Below, one piece after another: positions 11,744 through 21,031 of a stretch of DNA of 64,000 bases. The notes under the pieces were generated by a model, which saw nothing but the letters and a program-made list of their open reading frames with translations, ran no database searches and was not told the DNA's origin. Within the stretch, counting starts at the first letter, position 1, and every line of letters starts with the position of its first letter. The stretch comes from JANNWF01 sp052390415 (lineage in GTDB: Bacteria; Pseudomonadota; Gammaproteobacteria; Xanthomonadales; Xanthomonadaceae), in contig JBQTGY010000027.1 of assembly GCA_052390415.1 (NCBI GenBank), forward strand, positions 1 through 64,000. The letters are read 5' to 3'. The translations under genes were made by a program, and so were the position numbers.

Positions 11744-14191
11744 ATGCGCCAATTCCCTTCGCCAGTTGCCTGGATCCTGCTTCCCATCGCAGCCGCATGC
11801 GGCTCCCACGCCATCGCCTCGGAACGACCGTCCTGGCAAGTCGAGTTGGAGCAGATCATGGCCGAGCCCGATTGGATCGGGCAGCCGGTGGAGGCGCCGT
11901 ATTGGGCCTTGGATGGCAGCAGCATCCAGTATTCGCTTCGCCGAGCGGGCAGTTCGCGCCGCGATGCCGCGGTGATCCGCGATCTGTGGATCGCCAAGTT
12001 GGATGGCAGCGAGCTCGCTGGCAGCGCACCGCGTGCGGTCGAGGATGCGGAGCGCAGCGGTCTGGATGCCGCCAATCCGGTGTTTGATCGTTCGCGCAGC
12101 CGCGCCCTGTTCGTTCGCGACGGCGATGTTTTTGTGCGCGATCTGGCCGGCCACGGTGCACCGGAGGCGCTGACGCGCAGCGCGGCCGTCGAAGCCAGCC
12201 CACAATTTTCCAGTGACGACCAGCGCGCACACTGGCGCGTCGGCAACGACTGGTTTGCATATGACTTTGCGAGCGGGCAGACCCTCGCACTGCCCATCAT
12301 CAAGGCCGAAAAGGATCCCGAAGCCGCTCCCGAAGCCGATGTGCTGCGCGATTTGCAAGTGCGCTTGATCAGCACATTGGCCCGCGAGAAGGCCCAGCGC
12401 GAGGCATTTCAGGTGCGCCAACGCGAGTTGCTCAAGGCCGAGCCCAGTCGCGCACCGATGCCGATCTATCTGGGCGACACGCTGCGGATCATGGATGTGC
12501 GGCTGTCGCCCGATGCGCGTTACATGCTGGCCGTCACCGAGCTGAAAACGGCTGAGGCAGGACAAGTCGGCAAGATGCCCTTGTATGTCACCGAGAGTGG
12601 TTACGAGGCGGCCGAAGATGTGCGTACCCGCGTCGGTCGCAATCCACTGATCGCGCAAAGCCTGCATGTGATTGATCTAGCCGACGGCAGCGTGCACGTG
12701 ATCGATGTGAAGCCACTGCCCGGCATCGACCGTGATCCGCTGGCCGAGCTGCGCAAGACGGCCAAACTCAAGCCGTTGGAAGGGCTACGAGCGCTGCAGT
12801 TGATGGATGCCCATTTCAACCAGAACGGCACCCGTCTGGCAGTGGCCTTGCGTGCCAATGACAACAAGGACCGCTGGATTGCCGAGATCGATCTTGCCGA
12901 GAAGAAGCTGCAGCCGCGCCACCGACTGACCGACCCGGCGTGGATCAACTGGAACTTCAACGAATTCGGCTGGATGGCGGATCAGCAGACGCTATGGCTG
13001 ATGTCTGAGGAAAGCGGCTTTTCGCATCTGTACACGCTGGCTCAAGGCGACAAGCCCAAGGCACTGACGAGTGGCCGCTGGGAAGCCAGTGCAGTCACCT
13101 GGTCAGCCGATGGTGGGCGCGCGTTTTTCCTCTGCAATCGCGTCTGGCCGGGCGATTACGAAGTCTGTGCGGTGAATGCGGATGGCAGCGGTCTGGTGGA
13201 ACTGACAGCGGTGGATGGCGTCGAGAGTTTTGTGCTGAGCCCGGATGATCAGAAACTGGCGCTGCGTGTTTCCAGCAGCCATGCACCGCCGCAGTTGGCG
13301 GTACTTGATCTGGCCGAAGGCAAGCCGTCTGGTGGCAAGCTGCGCACGCTCACTGACACCCGCAGCGAGGCCTATCGCGCACGCGCGATGTTGTCGCCCC
13401 AGTACGTGCAAGTACCCTCCAAACACGGTGCCGGCAGCGTCTGGGGCAAGCTGTATCGCCCGGCCACTCTGGAGCCCGGCAAGCGCTATCCGATCGCGTT
13501 GTTCGTGCACGGCGCGGGTTACCTGCAAAACGTCAGCGCGCGTTATCCGAATTATTTTCGCGAGCAGATGTTCAACCAGATGTTGGTCGAGCACGGGTAT
13601 GTGGTGCTCGATCTCGACTACCGCGCTTCCGCCGGTTATGGCCGCGATTGGCGCACCGCGATCTATCAGCAGATGGGCCATCCCGAGCTTGAGGATTATC
13701 AGGACGGCATCGCCTACCTCGTCGAGCAACACCAAGGCGACGCCAAACGCGTGGGCATCTATGGCGGCAGTTACGGTGGCTTCATGGCGTTGATGGCCTT
13801 GTTCCGCGCACCTGAGGAGTTTCACGCAGGTGCCGCACTGCGACCGGTGACCGACTGGACCTCGTACAACCACGAGTACACGTCGAACATTCTCAACACG
13901 CCCGACACCGACCCACAGGCCTATGCCAAGTCATCGCCGATCGAGTTCGCCGCCAATCTGCAAGGGCATTTGCTGATCGCCCACGGCATGATCGATGACA
14001 ACGTGTTTTTCCAGGACAGCGTGCGGCTATCGCAACGCTTGATCGAGCTGCGCAAGGACAAGTGGACACTTGCCGCTTACCCGTTGGAACGCCACGGTTA
14101 CGTGCATGCAGAAAGCTGGTACGACCAGTACCGGCGGATTTTTGAGTTGTTCGAGACGGCGTTGAAGCCGCCTGTCGAAACCACGCGGTAG
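11744..14191 (+). CDS. S9 family prolyl-oligopeptidase-like peptidase
   Basis: An 815-residue secreted serine peptidase of the dipeptidyl-peptidase IV/acylaminoacyl peptidase type. The signal peptide is MRQFPSPVAWILLPIAAACGSHAIA, followed by a beta-propeller region to about residue 560 and an alpha/beta-hydrolase domain. The triad is Ser676 in YGGSYGGFM, an Asp at 751/752 in GMIDDNVFF and His784 in ERHGYVH. It likely trims oligopeptides in the periplasm, as the tricorn-type protease upstream also may. ATG 11744 is chosen because it begins the signal peptide; the longer frame to 11138 overlaps another gene. Confidence 0.9.
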   Translation: MRQFPSPVAWILLPIAAACGSHAIASERPSWQVELEQIMAEPDWIGQPVEAPYWALDGSSIQYSLRRAGSSRRDAAVIRDLWIAKLDGSELAGSAPRAVEDAERSGLDAANPVFDRSRSRALFVRDGDVFVRDLAGHGAPEALTRSAAVEASPQFSSDDQRAHWRVGNDWFAYDFASGQTLALPIIKAEKDPEAAPEADVLRDLQVRLISTLAREKAQREAFQVRQRELLKAEPSRAPMPIYLGDTLRIMDVRLSPDARYMLAVTELKTAEAGQVGKMPLYVTESGYEAAEDVRTRVGRNPLIAQSLHVIDLADGSVHVIDVKPLPGIDRDPLAELRKTAKLKPLEGLRALQLMDAHFNQNGTRLAVALRANDNKDRWIAEIDLAEKKLQPRHRLTDPAWINWNFNEFGWMADQQTLWLMSEESGFSHLYTLAQGDKPKALTSGRWEASAVTWSADGGRAFFLCNRVWPGDYEVCAVNADGSGLVELTAVDGVESFVLSPDDQKLALRVSSSHAPPQLAVLDLAEGKPSGGKLRTLTDTRSEAYRARAMLSPQYVQVPSKHGAGSVWGKLYRPATLEPGKRYPIALFVHGAGYLQNVSARYPNYFREQMFNQMLVEHGYVVLDLDYRASAGYGRDWRTAIYQQMGHPELEDYQDGIAYLVEQHQGDAKRVGIYGGSYGGFMALMALFRAPEEFHAGAALRPVTDWTSYNHEYTSNILNTPDTDPQAYAKSSPIEFAANLQGHLLIAHGMIDDNVFFQDSVRLSQRLIELRKDKWTLAAYPLERHGYVHAESWYDQYRRIFELFETALKPPVETTR

Positions 14192-14201
14192 TCAAAAGCT
14201 T

Positions 14202-14228
14202 GGCGCAATGCCCTTCGGGCATTGCGCC
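14202..14228. terminator. Bidirectional terminator-like hairpin
   Basis: A perfect 12-bp stem (GGCGCAATGCCC / GGGCATTGCGCC) with a TTC loop lies between two convergent genes. On the minus strand it is followed by AAGCTTTT; the plus strand has no U-tract. Confidence 0.6.
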
Positions 14229-14248
14229 GCCCGCGGGCTCGGGTTACC

Positions 14249-15049
14249 TCACTTGTCGCCTTCGGTCTGCATCCAATCATCAATGCCGTACTTGGCCAGG
14301 ATGATCGCCAGTTCGCCGCTTTCGCGTAGCGCGTTGGTGCCGTCAGAAAACAATTTGGCATAGGCCGCGCCGCGCGGGTCGGCCGGCGTGCAGGCGATGA
14401 AGATCGGGTCACCCTCTTTGGCGCGACCACGCTCGACGATGCGCTGATCGAGTTCCAGCTTGCGCAGGGTCTCGCGCATGACGTTGGGATCTTCGACGAA
14501 GACATCCATCCTGCGACTCACCAGCCGCGAGGCAGCACTCATCGCGACCCGACCAGCCCCGGTGACCTTGACGATGCGGGCAGGATTGTCGCCATGGGTT
14601 TCGATGTACGGGTCCAACTCTTCGGAATAGGAATAGTCGGGAACCACGCCCAGCTTGATGCCTTCAAGGCTGGCGATGCCGTCGTATTTCCACTTTGATT
14701 CCGAGAGCACATAAAACGCGGCCGACGACAGGCCCCAACTCTGCGCGGGGAAGCTGAAGTCAGGCGCGTCGTTGCGAGTGGCCCCGACCACGCAGTCGAA
14801 TTTGCCGAGACGCACGCCTTCGAGGGCGTCATCCCAGGGAAGGTGGCGATAGTCGATGGTGTGACCGGCGGTCTTGGCGATCGCGGTGGCCATTTCAATC
14901 ATGTAACCGGGCGGCTTCTGGTTGCTGGGCCCGTTGTAGGGCAACCATTCGTCGGCGCGGATGCGGATGCTCTCCGCATGCAGAGGCGCATGCAAGGCCA
15001 GCAAGGATGAGAGGCAAGCGAACACGGCCAGGCGGCGCATCACGTTCAT
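14249..15049 (-). CDS. Periplasmic substrate-binding protein (SBP_bac_3 type)
   Basis: A 266-residue protein with signal peptide (MNVMRRLAVFACLSSLLALHAPLHA) and the family 3 solute-binding fold: 'ADEWLPYNG', 'PGYMIEMATAIAKTAGH', 'LPWDDALEGVRLGKFDCVVGATRND' (in part GKFDCVVGATRND), and 'GIKLGVVPDYSY'. Proteins like this bind amino acids or are sensors. No permease or ATPase genes adjoin, so it may be an orphan receptor rather than part of an ABC importer. Length is normal for the family. Confidence 0.85.
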   Translation of the reverse strand: MNVMRRLAVFACLSSLLALHAPLHAESIRIRADEWLPYNGPSNQKPPGYMIEMATAIAKTAGHTIDYRHLPWDDALEGVRLGKFDCVVGATRNDAPDFSFPAQSWGLSSAAFYVLSESKWKYDGIASLEGIKLGVVPDYSYSEELDPYIETHGDNPARIVKVTGAGRVAMSAASRLVSRRMDVFVEDPNVMRETLRKLELDQRIVERGRAKEGDPIFIACTPADPRGAAYAKLFSDGTNALRESGELAIILAKYGIDDWMQTEGDK

Positions 15050-15098
15050 GGCATCCCCAATGCATTGATCGGATGCTGAGCATAGCGCTACTCACGCA

Positions 15099-16013
15099 TC
15101 AGCTGAGCGCAAAATCAATCGCTGCGCATACCGCAGCCACTTGCGCTGCATTGCATTGCTCGGGGCTGGCGCGGTGGCTGTCGGGATAGACCTCGGTGGT
15201 GGTGGTGTAACGGGCGTTGGTCAAACCCGCACACAGGCCCAGCTGCTTGAATGCGTAAAGGATCACGCCCGGCGCGACGACGGTTGAGCCGATGATTTCG
15301 CCTTGTTCATCGGCCGGCGCAATGTGGGTGACCTCGGCCACGGCGCGGATGATCGCCTGCTGAAACTCGAGCTGCGGATTCTCAGCGTCACCCACGCCAT
15401 AGAATCCGTCCGGGATTTCGCCGGGCGAGGAGAACTTGCCATCGCGCGCGGCCAAGGCCGGGCGAAATTCGGATTCATCCGTGTCCGTGGTTTCGTGCAA
15501 GTCGATATGCACCAGCACGTGGTCTTTCAGTGGCGCCAGCAGACGCATCAGCGCCGCCGACTCCTCGGCCGGACTGTTGTCGCGGAATGAGCGATTGGGA
15601 TCGACCGCGTTTGCATTCCAGCGGTGAATCCGCTCATAAGCCCAGGGACTGACGCAGGGTGCGACCAACAGATTCACGCGACCCGCGTACCGCGCCGCGT
15701 GTTGCTCGACGAATTGCAGCGCCCCATGCACGCCGCTGGTTTCATAGCCGTGCACGCCACCCGTGACCAGCACCCAGGGCAGCGCATCGTTGCAGTCACG
15801 ACTCTTGATCGCCAACAGCGGATACGCGTCGGGCGGATAGTCGAGGCGACCGTACTCCAACACCTCAAAACGATCACGCAGGCGCTCGATCGGTGCGCGC
15901 ACCTCATCTTCAAAACTGCGCTGGCGCCGTTGCCGAGACTGCCACTCGGCGACTTCAGCGCTGCCCCAGGGTTGGCCAGGGGTGCCGATGGGGTAGGGTT
16001 CCTGGGACGTCAT
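15099..16013 (-). CDS. M14 family zinc carboxypeptidase
   Basis: A 304-residue M14-type metallocarboxypeptidase. The HxxE zinc motif lies in GGVHGYETSG; the substrate-recognition stretch is 'NAVDPNRSFRD' (Asn-Arg pair); the third zinc ligand is in LVHIDLHETTD; a C-terminal 'TTTEVYPDSH' offers the catalytic Glu. There is no signal peptide, so the protein is probably cytoplasmic. It may release C-terminal residues from peptides; several other peptidases are in this window. The substrate is unknown. Confidence 0.85.
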   Translation of the reverse strand: MTSQEPYPIGTPGQPWGSAEVAEWQSRQRRQRSFEDEVRAPIERLRDRFEVLEYGRLDYPPDAYPLLAIKSRDCNDALPWVLVTGGVHGYETSGVHGALQFVEQHAARYAGRVNLLVAPCVSPWAYERIHRWNANAVDPNRSFRDNSPAEESAALMRLLAPLKDHVLVHIDLHETTDTDESEFRPALAARDGKFSSPGEIPDGFYGVGDAENPQLEFQQAIIRAVAEVTHIAPADEQGEIIGSTVVAPGVILYAFKQLGLCAGLTNARYTTTTEVYPDSHRASPEQCNAAQVAAVCAAIDFALS

Positions 16014-16071
16014 CGAGGCTCCGTTTCCACGTTGTCAACCAGTAGTTCGACCGCCTTGATCCGGCGGGTGA

Positions 16072-16410
16072 TTACACCGCATCACCGTCCATTTCCCCGG
16101 TGCGGATGCGGATGACCTGCTCCAGCGGCGCAACGAAAATCTTGCCGTCGCCGATCTTGCCGGTGTTGGCGGCCTCGGTGATCGCCTCGATCACGCGTTC
16201 GACCTGATCGTCGACGACGGCGATTTCGAGTTTGATCTTGGGCAGGAAGTCGACCACGTATTCGGCACCGCGATACAGTTCGGTGTGGCCTTTCTGACGG
16301 CCGAAGCCCTTGACCTCGGTCACCGTGATGCCATTGACGCCGACTTCCGACAGCGCCTCCCGCACGTCGTCGAGCTTGAATGGCTTGATGATGGCGGTGA
16401 TCATTTTCAT
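16072..16410 (-). CDS. glnB: Nitrogen regulatory protein PII
   Basis: A 112-residue PII protein, the trimeric sensor of 2-oxoglutarate, ATP/ADP and (through GlnD uridylylation) glutamine. It has MKMITAIIKPFKLDDVREAL at the N-terminus, the T-loop 'ELYRGAEYVVDFLPK' with the modifiable Tyr51, and 'TGKIGDGKIFV' plus 'IRTGE' for nucleotide binding. No amtB transporter gene is adjacent, so glnB is preferred over glnK, though sequence alone does not settle it. Divergent from ubiK. Confidence 0.93.
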   Translation of the reverse strand: MKMITAIIKPFKLDDVREALSEVGVNGITVTEVKGFGRQKGHTELYRGAEYVVDFLPKIKLEIAVVDDQVERVIEAITEAANTGKIGDGKIFVAPLEQVIRIRTGEMDGDAV

Positions 16411-16752
16411 CTGAGCGTTGCTCCTGCCGATGGCGCGCGAATGGTCAGCCTGACTGACGTGGGCTGCTGCGGAGCATAGTCCAGCGCAGCGGCTCAGGTG
16501 TCATCACGGCGTAGGATTTTTCCTACACATCTGACCGGAAGCGGCCGACGGCGCAAGTCAGAACGGCCGGATAGGCTGTCCTGCACCTGACGGTCATGGC
16601 GACCTGCCCGACCAATGCATCCAACTCCACGTCAACATGACCGTCAAGAAAGCAATGTACTTCCTCACCCCTCCCAGCCCTCCCCAACCCTCCCCGGACA
16701 TCGGGGAGGGGGTCAAAGCCAATCACGCTCACGTTGAGCAAGGAAATTCCCC
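16411..16752. other. Divergent regulatory region, glnB/ubiK
   Basis: No gene is seen in 342 bases. Two inverted repeats stand out: GTAGGA-TTTT-TCCTAC at 16511-16526, about 100 bases from the glnB start, and a 9-bp hairpin CCCTCCCCG/CGGGGAGGG at 16688-16710 of the CTCTCCC repeat type. No clear sigma-54 motif was found. Confidence 0.5.
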
Positions 16753-17022
16753 ATGATCGATTTCAAGTCCATCGACGACCTCGCCCAGCGCCTCAGCGAC
16801 CTGGTTCCGCCGGGATTGCAGGAGGCGCGCGGGGATCTGGAAAAAAACTTTCGCGCTGCCTTGCAAGCCGGCCTGGGTCGTCTTGATCTGGTCACCCGCG
16901 AGGAGTTTGATGTGCAGCGCGCGGTGCTGTTGCGCACCCGCGAAAAGCTGGATTTGATTGAGCGCATGGTGGTCGATGTCGAAGCGCGCCTGTTGGCGTG
17001 TTCGACCATTACCCGCAACTGA
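16753..17022 (+). CDS. ubiK: Ubiquinone biosynthesis accessory factor UbiK
   Basis: An 89-residue BMFP-domain protein (YqiC family). It has an amphipathic N-terminal helix (MIDFKSIDDLAQRLSDLVP) that can bind membrane, and a C-terminal coiled coil with 'LDLVTREEFDVQRAVLLRTREKL' (in part VTREEFDVQRAVL). The E. coli homologue helps the aerobic ubiquinone-synthesis complex. It precedes yifB by 76 bases. Confidence 0.9.
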   Translation: MIDFKSIDDLAQRLSDLVPPGLQEARGDLEKNFRAALQAGLGRLDLVTREEFDVQRAVLLRTREKLDLIERMVVDVEARLLACSTITRN

Positions 17023-17098
17023 CGCCGGCTCAAGGGGACGCTGACCGCGGCGCATTGCCGCCGCGGTGTGTGTTCGCTTGCCGTGAAGTGCCCCGACC

Positions 17099-18604
17099 AT
17101 GTCGCTCGCCATCGTTCACAGCCGCGCCCAATGCGGCGTCGATGCGCCGGCCGTGCAAGTCGAAGTGCATTTGGCCGGCGGATTGCCCGGGATGTCGATC
17201 GTGGGACTGCCCGAAGCGGCGGTTCGCGAGAGCAAAGATCGGGTCCGCGCTGCGCTGCAATGCGCCCGCTTCGAAGTGCCGGCGCGACGCATCACCGTCA
17301 ATCTGGCTCCGGCGGATTTGCCCAAGGAAGGCGGGCGTTACGACCTGCCCATCGCGCTTGGCATCCTTGCCGCCAGTGGCCAGTTGCCAAAGGCCGCGTT
17401 GGCCGGCATCGAGTTTATCGGTGAGTTGGCGCTGACTGGCGAATTGCGTGCTGTGCAAGGCGCGTTGCCGGCGGTGCTGGGCGCGCGACGTGATCGACGC
17501 AGCAGTGTGGTACCGCTGGCGAATGCTGACGAAGCGGCGCTGGCCGGCAGCGACGACGTCCGCGTCGCGCGCAGTTTGCTCGAAGTGTGTGCGTTCCTGC
17601 GTAGCGAGCTGGCACTCGCTTCGCCCAGCGCGCCGCCTGCGGTTGATGCCGGATCGACCTTTCCGGATCTCGCCGACGTGCGTGGACAGGCGCGCGCACG
17701 CCGCGCACTGGAGATCGCGGCGGCCGGCGGCCACCACATCCTGATGATCGGACCACCGGGCAGCGGCAAGAGTCTGCTGGCGGCGCGCTTGCCCGGCTTG
17801 TTGCCTGCGCTGGTGGAAGCGGACGCGTTGGAAGCCGCGGCGGTGCGCTCCATCGCTGGCTTGCCGCTGGATCCTGCGCGCTGGCGCGACCCGGCCTGGC
17901 GGTGCCCGCACCACACCGCGAGTGGCGTCGCGCTGGTGGGCGGAGGCTCACCGCCGCGCCCTGGCGAAATCTCGCTGGCGCATCACGGCGTTCTTTTTCT
18001 GGACGAGTTGCCCGAATGGGATCGGCGGGTTTTGGAAGTGCTGCGCGAGCCGCTGGAATCTGGCCGCATCTGCATTTCGCGTGCCGCCCGCCAAGCCGAG
18101 TTCCCAGCCCGTTTTCAGCTGGTTGCTGCCATGAATCCCTGCCCGTGTGGCTGGGCAGGCGATCCTTCGGCGCGCTGTCGCTGTAGTGCGGAACAGATAG
18201 CGCGTTACAGCGGCCGTATCTCCGGCCCGTTACTAGACCGTATCGACGTCATCGTCGAAGTGCCACGCGTAGCGCCGGCCGAGCTGCGTGCGGAGTCGCC
18301 GCCGGGCGAGCCCTCGGCGGCGGTCAGGCAACGTGTGGACGCAGCTCGTCAACGCCAACAACAACGCGGAGGCGTCATCAATGCACGACTGCCACCCAGC
18401 GAGCTGGCGCGGCTTGCGGCGCTGGATGTGCCGACCCGCGATCTGCTGGAACGGGCAATGGAACGCATGCAGTTATCCGCCCGCGCCGCGCAACGCATCC
18501 TGCGGGTGGCGCGCACGATTGCCGACCTCGCTGGTGTCGAGCGCATCGAGCGGCCGCACCTCGCCGAAGCCATCGGCTATCGCCGTGGTTTGCAGAACAA
18601 ATGA
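17099..18604 (+). CDS. yifB: YifB/ComM family Mg-chelatase-like AAA+ ATPase
   Basis: A 501-residue AAA+ protein. An N-terminal Lon-like fold ('GMSIVGLPEAAVRESKDRVRAA') is followed by Walker A GPPGSGKS at 218-225, Walker B 'GVLFLDELPEW', the zinc-binding-like 'NPCPCGWAGDPSARCRCS' and a C-terminal Mg_chelatase domain. The ComM homologue is a hexameric helicase that promotes branch migration in natural transformation. Same strand as ubiK, possible operon. Confidence 0.93.
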   Translation: MSLAIVHSRAQCGVDAPAVQVEVHLAGGLPGMSIVGLPEAAVRESKDRVRAALQCARFEVPARRITVNLAPADLPKEGGRYDLPIALGILAASGQLPKAALAGIEFIGELALTGELRAVQGALPAVLGARRDRRSSVVPLANADEAALAGSDDVRVARSLLEVCAFLRSELALASPSAPPAVDAGSTFPDLADVRGQARARRALEIAAAGGHHILMIGPPGSGKSLLAARLPGLLPALVEADALEAAAVRSIAGLPLDPARWRDPAWRCPHHTASGVALVGGGSPPRPGEISLAHHGVLFLDELPEWDRRVLEVLREPLESGRICISRAARQAEFPARFQLVAAMNPCPCGWAGDPSARCRCSAEQIARYSGRISGPLLDRIDVIVEVPRVAPAELRAESPPGEPSAAVRQRVDAARQRQQQRGGVINARLPPSELARLAALDVPTRDLLERAMERMQLSARAAQRILRVARTIADLAGVERIERPHLAEAIGYRRGLQNK

Positions 18605-18681
18605 ACGATTCGTTCAGATTACTTGGGTAACCCTTGCCGCTGAGGCACACTTCGCGCCTCGCTTCTGTCAAAGGTTTTGTC

Positions 18682-20049
18682 ATGAAACTGAATGCAATGC
18701 TCATAAGCTTGGCCCTGCTGATCGCTCAGCCGGCACTGGCACAACTGCCGCCCGACCTGACTTTGGTGCCGCAGGCCAGCGGTTTCACCGAAATCACCGC
18801 CATGCGTGCGCCACCGGCACCGGGCTCTCGACTGTGGGTGCTGGAACAAAGCGGTCGCGCGCGCATTTTGCAGGGCAGCACAATCAATGCCACGCCATGG
18901 TTGCGCCTGTGCGCATCGGCTGCCGCAGGTTGTTTTGTGCCGCCGGGCGGATTCACCTCGGGCAATGAGCGCGGTCTGCTCGGTATGGCGTTTCATCCCG
19001 CCTACGCCAGCAATCGGCAGGTTTACATCAACTACACCAACGGCGGCGGCAATACCGTCATCGCGCGTGTGCTGACCTCGGCTGGCAATCCTGATCTGGC
19101 CGATACCACCACCTTCACCACCTTGCTGACCATCAGTCAGGATTTCAGCAACCACAATGGCGGCGATCTGCATTTCGGCGGTGATGGATATCTGTACATC
19201 GGCATGGGTGACGGCGGCAGCGCCAACGATCCCTGCGCGCGCAGTCAGACCCTGGATCCCGCCCAACTTTGCAACGGCGTCAGCAATGACGGCCAGGTCG
19301 GCTGTCCCAACAATTCCAGCTGTGGTCCGGTCGGTCGTGGTCCTTCGCGCGCGCTGCTGGGGAAGATGCTGCGCATCGACGTCGACAACACCACGCCGGC
19401 CGGTGCCAATCGATTGTGCGCGGATGCTGCCGATGGCTCCGCACCGTATGCCATCCCCAGTGACAACCCGTTCGCCAGCACCACCTCCAACTGCGCCGAA
19501 GTGTGGGCACTTGGATTGCGCAATCCGTTCCGCTTCTCGTTTGATCGCGAGACCAAGGACATGTACATCGGTGACGTCGGCCAAGGCGCGCGCGAAGAGG
19601 TCAACTTTGAGTCTTCATCATCCCAGGGCGGCCGCAATTACGGCTGGCGCTGTCGCGAAGGCACCTTGTCCAACCTCACCAATGCGCCGGTCTGCGACCA
19701 GCCCTCGGTATTCGATGGCCCCATCTTCGAGTACGACCACGGCGGCGGCCGCTGCTCCATCGCCGGTGGTTATCGCTATCGCGGTCCGGCGCCTTCGCTG
19801 CAAGGCCTGTATTTCTTTGGCGACTTTTGCGAAGGCATCATTCGGGTTGCCACGGAGGCCGAAGGCGGCGGGTGGAGTCAGCAGACGTGGATCACGAGTG
19901 GCGGCAACATACGTAGCTTCGGTGAAGATGCCGTCGGCAATGTCTACGTTGCTACTACCTCCATAAACCCCACTACGTCCACGGTGTTCTTGATCACCGG
20001 CACCCTGCCCACCAACACCATCTTCAGCAATGGATTCGAGGCGCCCTGA
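18682..20049 (+). CDS. Secreted PQQ-type sugar dehydrogenase (GSDH fold)
   Basis: 455 residues from ATG 18682. The signal peptide is MKLNAMLISLALLIAQPALA. A six-bladed glucose/sorbosone dehydrogenase propeller follows, with 'GNERGLLGMAFHPAY', 'HNGGDLHFGGDGYLYIGMGDGG' (in part GGDGYLYIGMGDGG), 'GLRNPFRFSFD' and 'GDVGQGAREEVN'. Family members oxidise sugars with PQQ and Ca in the periplasm. The last residues, IFSNGFEAP, form a short tail after the domain that I have seen on secreted proteins of this bacterial group. Substrate unknown. Confidence 0.85.
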   Translation: MKLNAMLISLALLIAQPALAQLPPDLTLVPQASGFTEITAMRAPPAPGSRLWVLEQSGRARILQGSTINATPWLRLCASAAAGCFVPPGGFTSGNERGLLGMAFHPAYASNRQVYINYTNGGGNTVIARVLTSAGNPDLADTTTFTTLLTISQDFSNHNGGDLHFGGDGYLYIGMGDGGSANDPCARSQTLDPAQLCNGVSNDGQVGCPNNSSCGPVGRGPSRALLGKMLRIDVDNTTPAGANRLCADAADGSAPYAIPSDNPFASTTSNCAEVWALGLRNPFRFSFDRETKDMYIGDVGQGAREEVNFESSSSQGGRNYGWRCREGTLSNLTNAPVCDQPSVFDGPIFEYDHGGGRCSIAGGYRYRGPAPSLQGLYFFGDFCEGIIRVATEAEGGGWSQQTWITSGGNIRSFGEDAVGNVYVATTSINPTTSTVFLITGTLPTNTIFSNGFEAP

Positions 20050-20150
20050 GCAGGGATTGGCAAGCCGGAGACAGCCTGCGATTTGACTGCCTCTGGTCTG
20101 CCTTGAGCGTGCGTACAAGGGTTTCGAACCGACCACTGAGGACTGCATCC

Positions 20151-20540
20151 GTGAACACTGCGACCGACACCGTGCATGCCATATACGCTGCGTTTGCCCT
20201 GGGTGATGTGCCCGCGGTGCTCGGCGCATTGGCGCCTGATGTGTTTTGGACCGAAGCCGAAGGAGGACCGTTTGGCGGCGTATACGTTGGCCCCACGGCC
20301 GTGCTCGAAGGCGTGTTCATGCGCATCGTCGGCGAGTGGGATGGCTATACGGCCATCCCACGCGAGACCGTGGCCAGTGACGAGGTCGTGGTGGTGCTGG
20401 GCGACTACAGCGCCACCTGCAAGGCCACCGGCAAATCCTTCCAGGCGCCATTCGCGCATGTGTGGAAGTTGCAACACGGCAAGGTGGCGGTGTTTCAACA
20501 ATTCACCGACACCGCGTTGCAACGCCAGGCGATGGCGTAA
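20151..20540 (+). CDS. SnoaL-like / NTF2-fold protein
   Basis: 129 residues from GTG 20151, which follows a GAGGA ribosome site by about 9 bases. It shows the SnoaL pattern: 'VHAIYAAFALGDVPAVLGALAPDVFW', 'GGVYVGPTAVLEGVF', and a C-terminal 'FAHVWKLQHGKVAVFQQFTDTALQ' (in part GKVAVFQQFTDTA). Distinct in sequence from the copy at 18-461. Role unknown; related proteins are isomerases or small-molecule binders. Confidence 0.75.
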   Translation: MNTATDTVHAIYAAFALGDVPAVLGALAPDVFWTEAEGGPFGGVYVGPTAVLEGVFMRIVGEWDGYTAIPRETVASDEVVVVLGDYSATCKATGKSFQAPFAHVWKLQHGKVAVFQQFTDTALQRQAMA

Positions 20541-20574
20541 ACACACGCTGTCCCGAGCATCGGCGAGTCCCCCT

Positions 20575-20946
20575 GTGCATCCCTCACGAGTTGATCGCAA
20601 TCATCTGCATTCACTCACCGACTTGCCCAACATAGGCAAGGCTGGTGCAGCGGATCTGCGCTTGCTCGGAATTCAGCGGCCGAGTGAATTGGCCGGCCGG
20701 TGTCCCTTCGCGATGTACACGCAGCTGTGTGAACTGACGGGTGTCCGTCACGACCCCTGCGTCATCGACGTGTTCATGTCGGTGACACACTTTGTTGACG
20801 GCGGCGAAGCGCGCAATTGGTGGTCGTTCACCGAGGAACGCAAGTTGGTGTTGCGACAGCGGGCCGCGCTTGGCCTGTCCGCAACTGCGGAGCCGTCCTC
20901 CATGCAATGCGGAATCCAGGTAGTCATTGACGCACCGGCCGACTAG
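20575..20946 (+). CDS. Helix-hairpin-helix 'pathogenicity locus' (Cdd1-type) protein
   Basis: A 123-residue protein with an N-terminal helix-hairpin-helix element ('LTDLPNIGKAGAADLRLLGI') and a C-terminal block 'RHDPCVIDVFMS', 'ARNWWSFTEERK'. These match the small family named Pathogenicity locus (Cdd1) and resemble the TfoX C-terminal domain. GTG 20575 is the only plausible start before the conserved block. Possible nucleic-acid binding; actual role unknown. Confidence 0.7.
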   Translation: MHPSRVDRNHLHSLTDLPNIGKAGAADLRLLGIQRPSELAGRCPFAMYTQLCELTGVRHDPCVIDVFMSVTHFVDGGEARNWWSFTEERKLVLRQRAALGLSATAEPSSMQCGIQVVIDAPAD

Positions 20947-21031
20947 AATTCGCGCGCCATTTGAATCTACCAGGGCCGGCGTGAGGCATTGGTTGCATCA
21001 ATGGATTCCAATTCGATCCCATGGGAAAACA

